From Phoebastria nigripes (taxonomy: Eukaryota; Chordata; Aves; Procellariiformes; Diomedeidae): a stretch of 64,000 nt of DNA. Location: NCBI GenBank assembly GCA_035582835.1, contig JAYKAV010003095.1:373439-437438 (forward strand), in the 5' to 3' direction. A program made the translations under genes and the position numbers. This document shows positions 34,558-45,920 of the stretch, one piece after another. Within the stretch, counting starts at the first letter, position 1; the number at the start of each line of letters is the position of its first letter. The notes under the pieces were generated by a model, which had not been told where the DNA came from, did not search any database, and worked only from the letters and a program-made list of their open reading frames with translations.

Positions 34558-35569
34558 TAAGAGAGATCCAGAGCAGTACACCAGCCCCTAGAGAATGAAA
34601 CAACATCTAGGTTTTGACAGCTTCCTGTAGTCATGAACTGGGAGATTTATGAGGTTAGATTTGATCTCTAGTCCTGTCTAAAGCCAGGTATGCTGTATGC
34701 TGCATTACTAAACAGGCTACTAGGCAAAGCTAATATAGCTTCTTAAAGGTGAACTTGAAAGGCTACTTTTAAATCTCTGGCTAGCTAGCTAAATCCATTT
34801 TAATGCCAGCTGTGAGAGTTGGGGAAATGTAATCTCACAGGTGCATTTGATTAAAGCAAACAGCTAAAACAACTCCCTGTCTACTTTCTGGTTATGTTTC
34901 TTCAGCAGCAATGGAAGAACAAGCCTAGAAAGGATGAATTTTCGTCTACGTTGTTTAAAATTTCTAATATTGTCTTGTGCTGAAAGTAGTCAGGACCCTC
35001 TCTTCACCATGTTCTATAAGCCCTGGATCAATATGGTCCAACTCTGCATCTTAAGCTTGCTAGGAACTCCTAAAACCTTTATACTGTTTTTATGTTACAT
35101 TACATTCATTTAGACAATGATAAATTAAGGCAGAAGTCTAGTAGCCTCTTCATAAAGACTAAGTTTTGAAAGACAAATTTGTATATTATGTACTGTGATG
35201 AAGGTAAAGAATAAAATGCATTTGAGTGCTTGAGCTGCATCAAAATCAGCCTCAGTATTTTACAAATACGATAAAATTGCTGAAGTAGCTATGAGCAGTT
35301 CCATGTATTTGATTGAAACATTACTTTGAATTGACCTGTAATTATTTCTAGTGCCCTAGAATTCAGTATCTGGTACCTGCAATCCTAGACCTCAAAGTCT
35401 ATGAATAAACCTTATGTCAGTCAAATTGCTGAATAACTTCATGGAAAAGGGGGCTGGAGAACCCCTCTGCTTCTTTAAGGGAAACAGAGTTTTTCTGTTC
35501 TTTGCAAACAAGAGGAGGAAGCAACTCCAGAAAGAAAAGTGAAAAATATATTCCCCCCAAACCCCAAAA

Positions 35570-35591
35570 GATAGATCCTGTAGGATCTATC
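35570..35591. repeat. Near-perfect palindrome
   Basis: GATAGATCCT and AGGATCTATC are perfect 10-base inverted arms around a 2-base centre (GT). The role is unknown. Confidence 0.8.
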
Positions 35592-37854
35592 CAAAAGGGG
35601 GATCTACGAGGCCTATGGTCATACAGCAGAGAGAGTGAGGCACAAGTCATAGTTGTTTATAGCCCTTAACTGGGTGTATGGTGCTATCAACCTTCATTCT
35701 TACTGAGTAAAACCTTATTTCATGTACTAACCCCACTAAAAACAATGGACATGCTAATCTGACTCTCATCAGTACTAAGTAGATTTTGTTTAAATTTTAC
35801 AAGACTTTAATTCACCTTTCTGTAAGTACAGACAAGTTGTTCAGACTTTCCCTTAGTATTTTCTTTCTCCTCCCCATTTCTTAATTCCGCTGAAATGCTA
35901 AAAGGCTCTCTCACCACACTGTTTTATTTACATGCCTTTAATTGATATCATTTCACAGGAGATATTATCAACTATGAAGATGATAAATGGCTGGGTGCCT
36001 TTTCAGAAGCTGCTTCAGCAAGCTGTCGGACGTGAGATTTATTCACATGCCTTAAGGTCAGGATTAGTTTTACCATCAAAAAGCAAAACAAAACAGGAGA
36101 GTGAGACTTACTTTACTTAGAAATAGTGCAACTTGTCAAGTATGGTAGTGTGTTGTTACTTGATAATTAGCTCAAGACAAGCTCGTAGCTGCTTCAAAGA
36201 ACATTTTAAATCAGACCACACTGAGGAGTCTTTGGGGATGCATCAGTAACAATTCAGTGGAAGAATAGGATGCTGTGAATGCTTGTTATTCAAGTATTTC
36301 CCTTCATTATGCAAGAGTTATATGGAAGCAGTAAGTACATATTTCTTCTTTTTCCCTCCCTTTGATGCAGATAAAAATGCAAGTCAGCCAAAACACACAG
36401 TGATCTAAGAAAGGTGAAGCAAAAATCTCTGCAAACTTTAATCCAATTTCTAGGTTACCAGAGATTATGACAATAAAAATAATTAATGAGAAAATCCTGA
36501 TTATGTATATTTCTAAACTAGCATAATTCAGAACTTTGAACAAGAGCAAATACAAGAAAAAGAATTTAAGTCTTAAATTAAAAGTCTTCGGGGTTTTTGT
36601 TGCAAGTTTGTAAAGTGCCTCATGTGCTGGGTTCCTAGTCCATAAATGAGACCATGGATAACACAAAAAAAGCATAACTGTTAGTAAAGCCTTATTATCG
36701 TTGACAAATCAAGAAAATATTGCATTCATATCATATAAAATAAAATAAATAAATTATTTTCAGTAATTTAAACATTCAGTATCTTTAAATACAAACTTTA
36801 TACTCTATCATCAGCATTCACTTCATATCAAAGAATTATAAAAGATATTTTGGAAGCTCTATTATTCATCAACAGTTAAGGGGAAAAAGGTATATATTCT
36901 TACATGCTTTCTTTTTGTCTTATTATCACCTTGAGGTAATTTACTATGTCCTATATAAATAGCAGTTTCATCAAATACTACAATCTGCCTGGTATTTTTG
37001 TGTCATTAATGAGAAGTTGTAGCTTGAATTCTGGTAGCTTACACTGACAATTGACTGATACAAGTTTTAATTGGAGGTTAGATTCACTGAAGGATTTACG
37101 ACTCTCTGCAGTGGTCATAGCATCACAGAACCACAGAATGATTGAGGTTGGAAGGGACCTCTGGAGGTCATCTTGTCCAACCCCTCTGTTCAATCAGGGC
37201 CACCCAGAGCCAGTTGCCCTGAACCATGTCCAGCTGGCTTTTGAATATGTCCAAGGTGGGAGACTCCACAACCTCTCTGGGCAACCTGTGCCAGTGCTTG
37301 GTCACCCTCACAGTAAAAAAGGGTTTCCTGATGTTCAGAGGGGACCTCCTGTGTTTCAGTGTGTGCACATTGCCTCTGGTCCTGTCACTGGGCACCACTG
37401 GAAAGAGCCTGGCTGTGTCCTTTCTGCACTCTCCCTTCAGGTATTTATAGACATTGATAAGATTCCCCCTCTGAGCCTTCTCTTCTCCAGACTAAACAGT
37501 CCCAATGTTCTCAGTCTTTCCTCATAGGACAGATGCTCCAGTCCCTTCATTGTCTTTGTGGCTCTTCACTGGACACTCTGCAGTATGTCCATGTCTCTCT
37601 TGTACTGGGGAGCTGTGCTGGTTTTGGCTGGGATAGAGTTAATTTTCTTCCTAGTAGCTGGTATAGTGCTGTCTTTTGGATTTAGTATGAGAATAATGTT
37701 GATAACACACTGATGTTTTAGTTGTTGCTAAGTAGTGCTTACACTAGTCAAGGACTTTTCAGCTTCCAATGCTCTGCCAGGTGCACAAGAAGCTGGGAGG
37801 GAGCATAGCCAGGACAGCAGACCCAAACTGGCCAATGGGGTATTCCATACCATA

Positions 37855-37876
37855 TGACGTCATACTCATAATAAAA
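37855..37876 (+). promoter_or_regulatory. LTR promoter with intact CRE and TATA-like stretch
   Basis: TGACGTCA is the full cAMP-response palindrome, placed a few bases upstream of ATAATAAAA in U3. The equivalent sites in the LTRs at 3300 and 15511 differ at one base each. Confidence 0.5.
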
Positions 37877-37985
37877 TGGGGGGAGTTGGCTGGGGAGCAG
37901 TGATCGCTGCTTGGGGCCTGGCTGGGCATTGGTCGGCGGGCGGTGAGCAATTGCATTGTGCATCACTCATTTTGTATGTTCTGTC

Positions 37986-37986
37986 A

Positions 37987-38030
<44 letters not shown>

Positions 38031-38043
38031 ATTATTATTATTT
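37986..38043 (+). repeat. ATT microsatellite inside LTR
   Basis: About 19 ATT units with one interruption. It expanded from a repeat that is part of the LTR itself, since the related LTR at 15511 has a shorter version at 15672-15696. Confidence 0.9.
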
Positions 38044-38690
38044 TCCCTTCCTTTTCTGTTCTATTAAACTGTCTTTATCTCAATCCATGAATTTTACTTT
38101 TTTTTTCTGATTCTCTCTCCCACCTCACTGGGTAGGGGGGAGTGAGCGAGCAGCTCATGCCGGGTTAAACCACAACAGGAGCCCAGAACTGGATGCAGCA
38201 CTCTGGGTGTGGCCTCACCAGTGCTAAGTAGAGGGGAAAAATCACCTTCTGGCAACTTGACCTGCTGGCAACACTCCTCCCAATGCAGCCCAGGACACCA
38301 TTTGCCCTATTTGCCACAATCGATCATTGGTGGCTCACGTTCAACTTGGTGTCCACCAGGACCCCCAGATCCTTTTCTGCAAAACTGCTTTCCAGCTGGG
38401 TGACCCCCAGCACATACTGATGCATGGGGTTGTTCCTCCCCAGGTGTGGGACTTTGCACTTTCCCTTGTTGAACTTCATGGGGTTCCAGTCAGCCCATTT
38501 CTCCAGCCTGTTGAGGTCCCTCCTGAGGGCATCATATCCCTCTGGTGTATCAGCCACTCCCCCCAGTTTTGTAACATAAGCAAATTTGCTGGAAGGCCTT
38601 ATCCACTTGTTCTTGCTGGTCAGGTCAGCTATAGAAGACACCCACTACAATGTCACCCATACCTGTCTGCTGGTATGTCATTCATATTAG

Positions 38691-41600
38691 TGATGAAGGC
38701 CTGTGTTCCTTTTGTTTTCTGAACTGTACAGAAGCCAGCCATGGAGCATTTTCAGTATTTTCTTGGTAGTCTAAATCCATTTTTCCATACTTTGTTTCAT
38801 TTTTCTCTGAAATTTTAGGTAGGTTCTTGTTGAATTCTAATGGCTTCAGCTCAAGTTTCAAGATGTGTGACAGAAGTCTATTATAAATGTATCTCATGTA
38901 ATATAAAATTTTCCTCTCTAAATATCACAATAAAAATATAGTTTGATACTTGGTGTCATATGTAGTATTATCAAATCCAGCCACTAAGATGATAAATAAT
39001 ATTTTTTGTTGGTTTTGCTCATCACAGGTTTTGCTTTCTTGAAGTGTAACCACTTGGGAGTGGTAAAGAAATGTATACCCATCATACAGTCTTTCTTTTT
39101 CTAAGACGTGTACTGTAGCTATATTCTGTAGAGTACAAGGCATGATATACTGGGGAATTAGTATGTTTTCACTACAAGGCAAGTGATAAGCGTCATTTTC
39201 TTTATGGTTATGGCAAAAGCCATTTTGATATTCATTGGGACTGCATTAAACAGTGCTTTCTTTATGTCTGAATTAATGCCAGAGTTAGATATACAAGGGT
39301 AGATTAAGTGCATTTATGCCAAGAATAACTCCTCTGTGAATTCAGTAAAACCTTCATACAAACAAGGGTACTTTGTATTTTTAATAGTACTTTAGAAGTA
39401 TATACATTCATGTTTGGTTGTGGAATACCCAACAGGGTTCAGCAAGTGGTTAGATATGGTATTTTCATAAATTTTATACAAAAATAAAGACAGGAAATAA
39501 ATCTTTGTACTTCTACTCCTTTATAAAAGTGTGAATTTGTTATCTTTAAAAATAATCACACTGATTTTATACAGGAGGAGGGAGATGCTACATAGCTCGA
39601 AATGGGAAAGCACTTTATCAGAAGTGATGTTACATTATCAGCAACTGTTGACTTAACTTCTACCATTGAGCTAATCTATGATACAAGAGTAAAAGAGAAG
39701 TGGCACAAAACTGCCTATATCAAGACTTATGCTCACAAAAAGGAAACAAAAGATGAAAAACCATGTTATTAAAAACTGGAATAAATAGAGTATAGACTCC
39801 CAAAGAACATTAAAAGAATGTTCTTTTGACTCACTACAATGCAAAGTGGGGAAAAAAAAAAACAAGGTAGAAACAAAGAGTAGAAACCTGCTATACAGAA
39901 AAATAGTAGTGGAATCAGTAACATATTTTTAAAAATCTTACAATATATAACTAAATTAAACTAATAATGCACAGATACACTATAGAATTTTTGAGCAATG
40001 CTAAATATGGGAAGGGATCCCAGGTGTTTGGAGCAGACATGAGGCTTTGAGATACTGTTTTGTGAAGAACATGGAAGAAGACGATATGAGAGAAAGACTC
40101 TCAGAAATACAATAAAGGCAATTTTAGAAACATGAACACCAGAAATAAAACAAAACAAAATAAATAATAATTAACAAAACAAAACAAAACACTTAAGACT
40201 GTTTAATGATAATTGATGAAACATAATTGGGGATCACAGGCAGCTAGAAACATATTCATGGGTCAGATCATGTCTTGTAGAACAAATTCAGTCTCATGCT
40301 GAAGAAAATGATAACACCTGTATGACATAACACAACACAGAAAATGGTATTTTTGCATTTCCTGAAAGCATGGAACAGGATGTAGTACTAAGAATTTCAG
40401 ATCAATGTATAAAAGTAATACTTTGCTGAATAGAGAATATCAACCATGGTGTACAGTTTTCTTCAGACAACTTTGGCTTCAGACAGCCAAACTCCAAAGA
40501 AATTTAAAAAACAATCTGTGTGCTTGGGAACGATGTAACNCTAAGTAATAACAAGATACCCACTGAATTATTAGCCAGAAAGAAAGAATTTGTCAGACAT
40601 TACCACTTTACTGTGTTGTTTGGCGATTTCTGTAATTTCTTCAAAAGTGGAAATGAAATGAAATGGAGTGAAATGTATTGTACTACTTCTTCCTGTTTAA
40701 CATTTATAAAGTCCTACCTCCGATAATTGTATGGAGACTAACTATGCTGCAGTCATAGTGGAGGACCATCAATATGTAGCTTAAAAAGACCCACATACAG
40801 CTTTAACATGAAGCAAATGTTTCTATCTATCTCAGTAGTCTCCTCTAAAGACATGGAAATAAAATTTGGATTTACCCTTTTCAACGCAGTAAAATGTACA
40901 GTCTTGACATGACATTCGTATGGTAAAGAAAGACTTAACAAATCTGTGATAATGAATTAGCATTGAATTAAGGCAAAAAGGCACACTTTCCCTAGTATTC
41001 TTAAATGTGAGCAAAGGAAATAATATGAGCTTTAACATGATCTTTGAGATCTGATCTTTGCAAAATTCCTGGGATGGAATGAATTGGCAAGTCCTGAACC
41101 ATTTGTGGATGAGGCATTTAAAATTAACAAAATTTGGATCCATGTATGCCTGTAAGAGTATAGAAAGTTCTTTAGGTAAGTTAAACAAAAACAACATTCA
41201 GACATCTCAATGAGTTTATTGAAAATCTAGAAAAACTATACTTTTAATGGAGGAGGAAGTTAAGGAAAGAGATGGACTGGGATGAGTTTTTTTCATCATC
41301 TAGGAATAAGCTGCAGGTGGATGCGAAGAAGCTTCTTGAGGTGAATTATCAGAAGTGAGAAATAATTTCTTTGAGAAACAGGTTGTGGTATAATAATGAC
41401 TACAGAATAGGTAAGGTAGTACGTTCGTCAGTATATTAAAGAATTTTAAAGATTCATGTAATCTTTTATTCCTACATATATGATGTGGCTGATTCTGTAG
41501 TGGCTGATTCTACGTAGTGAATAAATGTCTTTTTGAGTTAGGTTTAGCCGCTTCCTTTACAGTGTGAACTTACTCAAGAGAGAGAACAATAGAATAGGAA

Positions 41601-42433
41601 AAGCAAGGAGAAATTTTAATCCAAGCCAACTACAGAACAAGCTGAGTTGTGTAGAGATCTGGTATGGTCATGGTATGAAAGGTACCACTTTTGTATTGGG
41701 CCATAAAGGGGACAGAGACTTGNATTAGACATTTATAGTTGATTTTCATATACTTTTTACTGCTATGACCATAACGTTGTTTTTGTAGCCATCACTTTAT
41801 TTTACATGACAAATGGTCTTAAGTTTGATTTTGGGTACAGAAATCAGTCTCTAGCACAGTCAATGTGTAGTATTTGCAACAAAACCTGAAGGGACAGGGA
41901 TTTAAGCAGGCCTTTTACTTTATTTCTAGGCCCTCAAATGGAAAATATATTCTGTTGGAAAAAATAGTATTTCTTTTTTCCTGAAGAGATAGCTCTGCTG
42001 GTATTACATGTCGTGAGTATATATTATATACTTTTATTTTCCACTCTCTTGATAAACGTACTAAATAATAATGCTTTTCTGCTTTTTTATTTTTAGTGAA
42101 CTTCCCCCAAGAAAGTTACAGTTAATAACTATATACTATTTACAGCAGTTATTACCTATTCTACGAAATGCTCTTTTAATTACGTTTTTGTGCAAATTTG
42201 CTAAAAACCACTGATGTTTTAAACCATAGTTGTTTACATTAAAAAAGGGATATTCATTTTCTGTACATTTATTTCTAGCCACTTAAAAAACAGGTAGCAA
42301 CAGTAAGTACTGAAGATGGTTTTAAACNGTCTGTATGTGAGGGTGCACGGGGCAATGAATAAACCATGGCACCTGGAAAATATGTTTCTCTAAGAAGGTC
42401 TATGATTCATTGTTCTAACTGATAATTGCTTAT
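38691..42433. other. AT-rich non-coding stretch
   Basis: About 3.7 kb with no recognised gene. It contains a perfect hairpin (39802-39826), an AAAAC-type run (40145-40190) and a small tandem duplication of GTGGCTGATTCT (near 41483-41512). Confidence 0.55.
39802..39826. repeat. Perfect 10 bp inverted repeat
   Basis: AAAGAACATT, a 5-base spacer AAAAG, then AATGTTCTTT. The half-sites resemble steroid-receptor half-sites (AGAACA/TGTTCT), but the spacing between them is not the usual three bases. Confidence 0.75.
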
Positions 42434-42438
42434 GTAAA

Positions 42439-42983
42439 TGTTGTGGTTTAACCCCAGCCAGCAACTGAGCACCACACAGCCGCTTGCTCACTCCCCCCAC
42501 AGTGGGATGGGGGAGAGAATCNGAAGGGTAAACGTGAGAAAACTCGTGGGTTGAGATAAAGACATTTTAAAAGGTAAAGCAAAAGCCGTGCATGCAAGCA
42601 AAGCAAAACAAGGAATTCNNNNNNNNNNNNNNNNNNNNNNNNNNNNNNNNNNNNNNNNNNNNNNNNNNNNNNNNNNNNNNNNNNNNNNNNNNNNNNNNNN
42701 NNNNNNNNNNNNNNNNNNNNNNNNNNNNNNNNNNNNNNNNNNNNNNNNNNNNNNNNNNNNNNNNNNNNNNNNNNNNNNNNNNNNNNNNNNNNNNNNNNNN
42801 NNNNNNNNNNNNNNNNNNNNNNNNNNNNNNNNNNNNNNNNNNNNNNNNNNNNNNNNNNNNNNNNNNNNNNNNNNNNNNNNNNNNNNNNGTGTTATCAACA
42901 TTATTCTCATACTAAATCCAAAAGACAGCACTATACCAACTACTAGGAAGAAAATTAACTCTATCCCAGCTGAAATCAGGAGA
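42439..42983 (-). mobile_element. LTR with mosaic subfamily ends and internal gap
   Basis: A minus-strand LTR flanked by perfect GTAAA duplications (42434-42438 and 42984-42988). Its 3' part (42439-42618) matches subfamily B (LTR at 3300), including the GAATTCCTTGTTTTGCTTTG block read in reverse. Its 5' part (42889-42983) matches subfamily A (LTR at 37614) almost base for base (TTTAGTATGAGAATAATG in element sense). A 270 N gap separates them. The first bases in element sense are TCTCCTG, where TGTCCTG is expected, so the terminal TG is mutated. The visible length plus gap (545 bp) fits a single solo LTR. Confidence 0.85.
42619..42888. other. Assembly gap (270 N)
   Basis: Unresolved bases inside an LTR. 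The gap size fits the missing middle of one LTR, but it could hide a larger element if the size is only an estimate. Confidence 0.95.
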
Positions 42984-44445
42984 GTAAACAATATAAGTGG
43001 TGCAAGAAATGCTGGATTCAAGGAACCTTTACAAAGAAAACCTTCTTAAAATTGTTTTGTGATCAGACTGGGAAAGGGAAGNGACAGTTGAACATATTCT
43101 GCATTTATGAGTGGATGAAAGAAGACAGGAGGATCTTAGATTTCACAGTATGTATCAACACTAAATAAGTTGTCATTATTCTATGTTGCCATTTTTATCT
43201 GTGCATATAACAGTATGGCTACCTTTATTTTAGAGGAGAGAGCTGAGAGGATGAAAGAAGGTAGCAATGATGTTTCTTTTTCTGAGAAAACTACATTACC
43301 AACTTTCCACTACAAGCTAAAGTGGCACACTTCTAAATGCAGCAAAACAACTCAAAATATCACATCTCCTTAAGATCTCAGCTAGATCATTATACTTAAA
43401 TTATACCTCTTTGGNTATTATACATGCAGATCTAGGAAAGAAAGAAGTGTCATATCTCATGTGGCAAAGCATCACTTAACAGGATGAGTACCTGTATGTC
43501 AGCATTTATAAGCAGTTTAATTCTGGAGGCCAAGAATCACAAAAAAAAAGTTATGCTCCTTATTAATTCATTAGAGGTGTATGATGTTTTATTGGAGAGA
43601 AAAAAAATGCAAAACCCCATAACCCAAACTTTGATTTACATAATATTGTAAATCGAGAGCTGTCCTGTTTAAACAGATGAGCCTGTCATGTGCATCATTT
43701 CCATTTATAACAACACAGACATTACTGCAATAACAAAATCACCAAAACCCACCAATACCTTGCTAGATAAGCTTTGCCCATCCATATGCAGTGTTACCGT
43801 TTCCTAAACTAGATTATGATGATTTTGGACATAAATCAGTAATAAAGCCTAACTTTTATGCACACATCCATGGTTTTGTATTAATAGGTGGGCTATGGTG
43901 GTTATAAGGGGAGAAAAATTATTCATAACCTTAGGATATGAGTTGATCTTAAGCAGAGTTTAAATGCTTAGGAGCCAAATTATACTAAACTCCAAAAGTC
44001 ATGCTCAAATACTTGCATACAGTGAAGCAAATCTTTCAGCTGTCAGGTGTCTGCTGTCACATCCTCATGCTGCAGGAACACGCTGACACAGGAAGCATTG
44101 AACAATGATAGATCTAAGTCATAAGGAATAAAGGGGATTTAGGAATTCCACAGGTGTCAATTTAGGGTCTTAAAAGATATAAAAATATTTGATTTCATAT
44201 TAACAGTGTGGCTTCAAATACAAAATAAATCCAGTTCCTCTACTGGAATGATTTAAGGTCAAAGAAATGCATTTTTGTTTATAAGAGTCTTGGAGAAATC
44301 AGGTCTTCATAATTTACCATATGAGATTGGAACAGTGAAAGTGAACATCTTCTGCCATCATGGTAATGTCAAAAGTGGTTTTCTTCAGATCAAAGTTGTC
44401 TCTCTGGTCGCTTCATTTTCCAGAACATTCTGATTTGGTAATGTG

Positions 44446-44460
44446 CCACTGGAGGGTGCT
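44446..44460 (+). promoter_or_regulatory. Possible CTCF-like site
   Basis: CCACTGGAGGGTGCT fits CCACYAGRKGGCRSY at 13 of 15 positions by eye. Isolated motif only. Confidence 0.2.
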
Positions 44461-45584
44461 GCAAAGTTGTTTTCTAATGTATTATACAGATAGCTGAAGT
44501 ATTTATTTTAATGTTTGTAGAAAATGCAGGTCCAAACTTTCAGGGTATAACCTTTACTGTGTTTATGAAGTACTGATGAACTATCATTGGCTGATAGGCT
44601 TGAATGTCATAATCTGCAGAAAAGGTAGAAAAATATTCAAGTTTCAATGAGAGATACAAAACATAAGTTACAAGAATTAAGTTAATCTTAACGAGTAATA
44701 GTATGTTTTGGTCTTTCTTTATATGCATAAGAAAGGGTCTGGATTAGGATACCTTTGCACAGCTATCTATCAGTTCAAATTTCTTTCAAGCATGTCTTCT
44801 GACCATTAGCATACCATTACACTGAGTCAAGAAGATTAATTAAGAAAGCAAAAACTCTATCTTTCTAGAAAGACTGAAGTAAAATCTTGTGTCTTTAATA
44901 TAATATGGAGGACCAGGCCTTTTTTTTGTTCTTGTTACAAAGACTTCTAAATGAAACAACAGAGCAGCAGAAGAAATAGCGTGTGGTATGATGTTGGCTG
45001 AATTGTGTATAAATCACATAAATCACAGCCTACACTTCTTCTGAGCTATGGTGTGTACTTATGACCTCTTAAAGATGGTGGAAAACATGGTGATTTCACT
45101 AAATTACAGAGAGGGGCATTTAGAATATCTAGACTTCTGGCATTTTAAGACACTGTGAGAAATAATAGAGAAAACAGCTACCAATTAAAAGCCTCCTGTA
45201 AAATAATGAGCACTGAAGAGTGATATAGGAGGATATGTGATTCATGTACTAGTATGATTGGCATCATTTTCAGTCAAAAACAGTGCAGAGGTGATAGCAG
45301 TAAATGGAGGTGAAGGATTATAAAGGAAGCCCATCTTCTTCATTTACATCCTCCTTGCCTTTTTTTGACAACCTTTGTTCCGCCATCAAATAGGTTTCCC
45401 TTGCTTGTAATAGCTTTATTAATGTTAATTTGCAAGCTGTTTACAAACCACTTATGGCATTGTCCAATAACAAACTAAGTTTGTAGATCTGGTTTTTAAA
45501 TTTAAAGGGACTAGAACAAGGCACCATAATGTATTTGGAGATCTATTGAAACCCCAGTACCTGCTGCTGGCACAACTATGCAAG

Positions 45585-45920
45585 CTACTGCATGTGCTTG
45601 CAACACTGGAGCTCTGACACGTGCTGCTGAAATCGTGATGCAAATGTTTCCATCCGTGGGAGCAAAGCCCCAGACATGTCTCTCAGCAAGGAAAGAGCTG
45701 CCTTGCCCACAAGAGGGCTAACGTGGTTGTAAACTGCACAGATTTGACATGTTCCTTGGAAAACAATTTCAGGAACTGTCTTTTTGACTGCACAGCCTTT
45801 TGCAGGCAGATGTGCGTTCACTTGGCCCACCTTCTGCCATGCAGCAGACGTGACATGGACATGTCCATGCAGTAGCACGCCCAGGATGAAGAGCAGCTCT
45901 GTGTGAAGCTCTGGCCCCAT
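45585..45920 (-). other. Unassigned 111-codon open frame in a GC-richer island
   Basis: The frame starts ATGGGGCCAGAG (45920) and ends TAG at 45585-45587. Its N-terminus has a hydrophobic stretch (ELLFILGVLLHGHVHV). It contains Cys residues (CQIC), and the C-terminus reads METFASRFQQHVSELQCC. The composition is more protein-like than most frames here, and GC content rises locally. I recognise no family. It might be a terminal exon, a retrocopy relic or chance. No polyadenylation signal or clear splice site decides it. Confidence 0.15.

Larger units (their letters stand above)
29747..37115. other. Long AT-rich non-coding stretch
   Basis: About 7.4 kb with no recognised exon. It contains short AT and CA runs (30360-30380, 30838-30878) and a patch with several ATTAG/TAATTA words (32735-32820). 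A CTCF-like word lies at 34543-34557 and a near-perfect palindrome at 35570-35591. All open frames are short and featureless. Confidence 0.55.
37614..38177 (+). mobile_element. Solo LTR, subfamily A, nested inside CR1
   Basis: A 564 bp LTR starting TGTGCTGGTTTTGGCTGGG and ending GGGTTAAACCACAACA, flanked by perfect 5 bp duplications GGAGC (37609-37613 and 38178-38182). Removing it and one GGAGC rejoins the CR1 text exactly. It carries CCAAT (37832-37836) and a perfect palindromic CRE TGACGTCA (37855-37862). An A/T-rich TATA-like stretch follows at 37867-37876, and ATTAAA lies at 38063-38068. An ATT microsatellite of about 19 units (37986-38043) sits where the LTR at 15511 has a shorter one. 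No internal viral sequence remains. Confidence 0.93.
37116..38690 (-). mobile_element. CR1 LINE, internally deleted and split by an LTR
   Basis: A minus-strand CR1 whose 3' terminus (forward CACAGAACCACAGAATGATTGAGG...GGAAGGGACC) lies near 37116. The copy runs 37116-37613, is interrupted by the solo LTR 37614-38177, and resumes at 38178 after the duplicated GGAGC. The upstream piece encodes RT C-terminal residues (LGGVADTPEG, LEKWADWNPMKFNKGKC, LGVLVDTKLNVS). Its FADD motif is decayed to FAYV. Beyond about 38590 the translation changes to an endonuclease-domain segment (GDIVVGVFYS, stop, PDQQEQVD). Endonuclease sequence is therefore joined directly to RT sequence, with the middle of ORF2 missing. 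Stops and frameshifts show an old, inactive copy. Confidence 0.88.

Noticed and set aside
37051..37527. 158-codon plus frame over CR1
   Set aside because: It is antisense to the decayed CR1 3' end and partly in the flank, with no coding motif.
37986..38043. CRISPR-like or satellite array
   Set aside because: It is a trinucleotide microsatellite inside an LTR. There are no spacers, and the context is vertebrate.
42488..43049. Open frames of 107-177 codons on both strands around 42488-43049
   Set aside because: They are open only because they run through the 270 N assembly gap.
45712..45728. CCACAAGAGGGCTAA-like CTCF word
   Set aside because: By eye it matches only about 12 of 15 core positions, too weak to list as a site.
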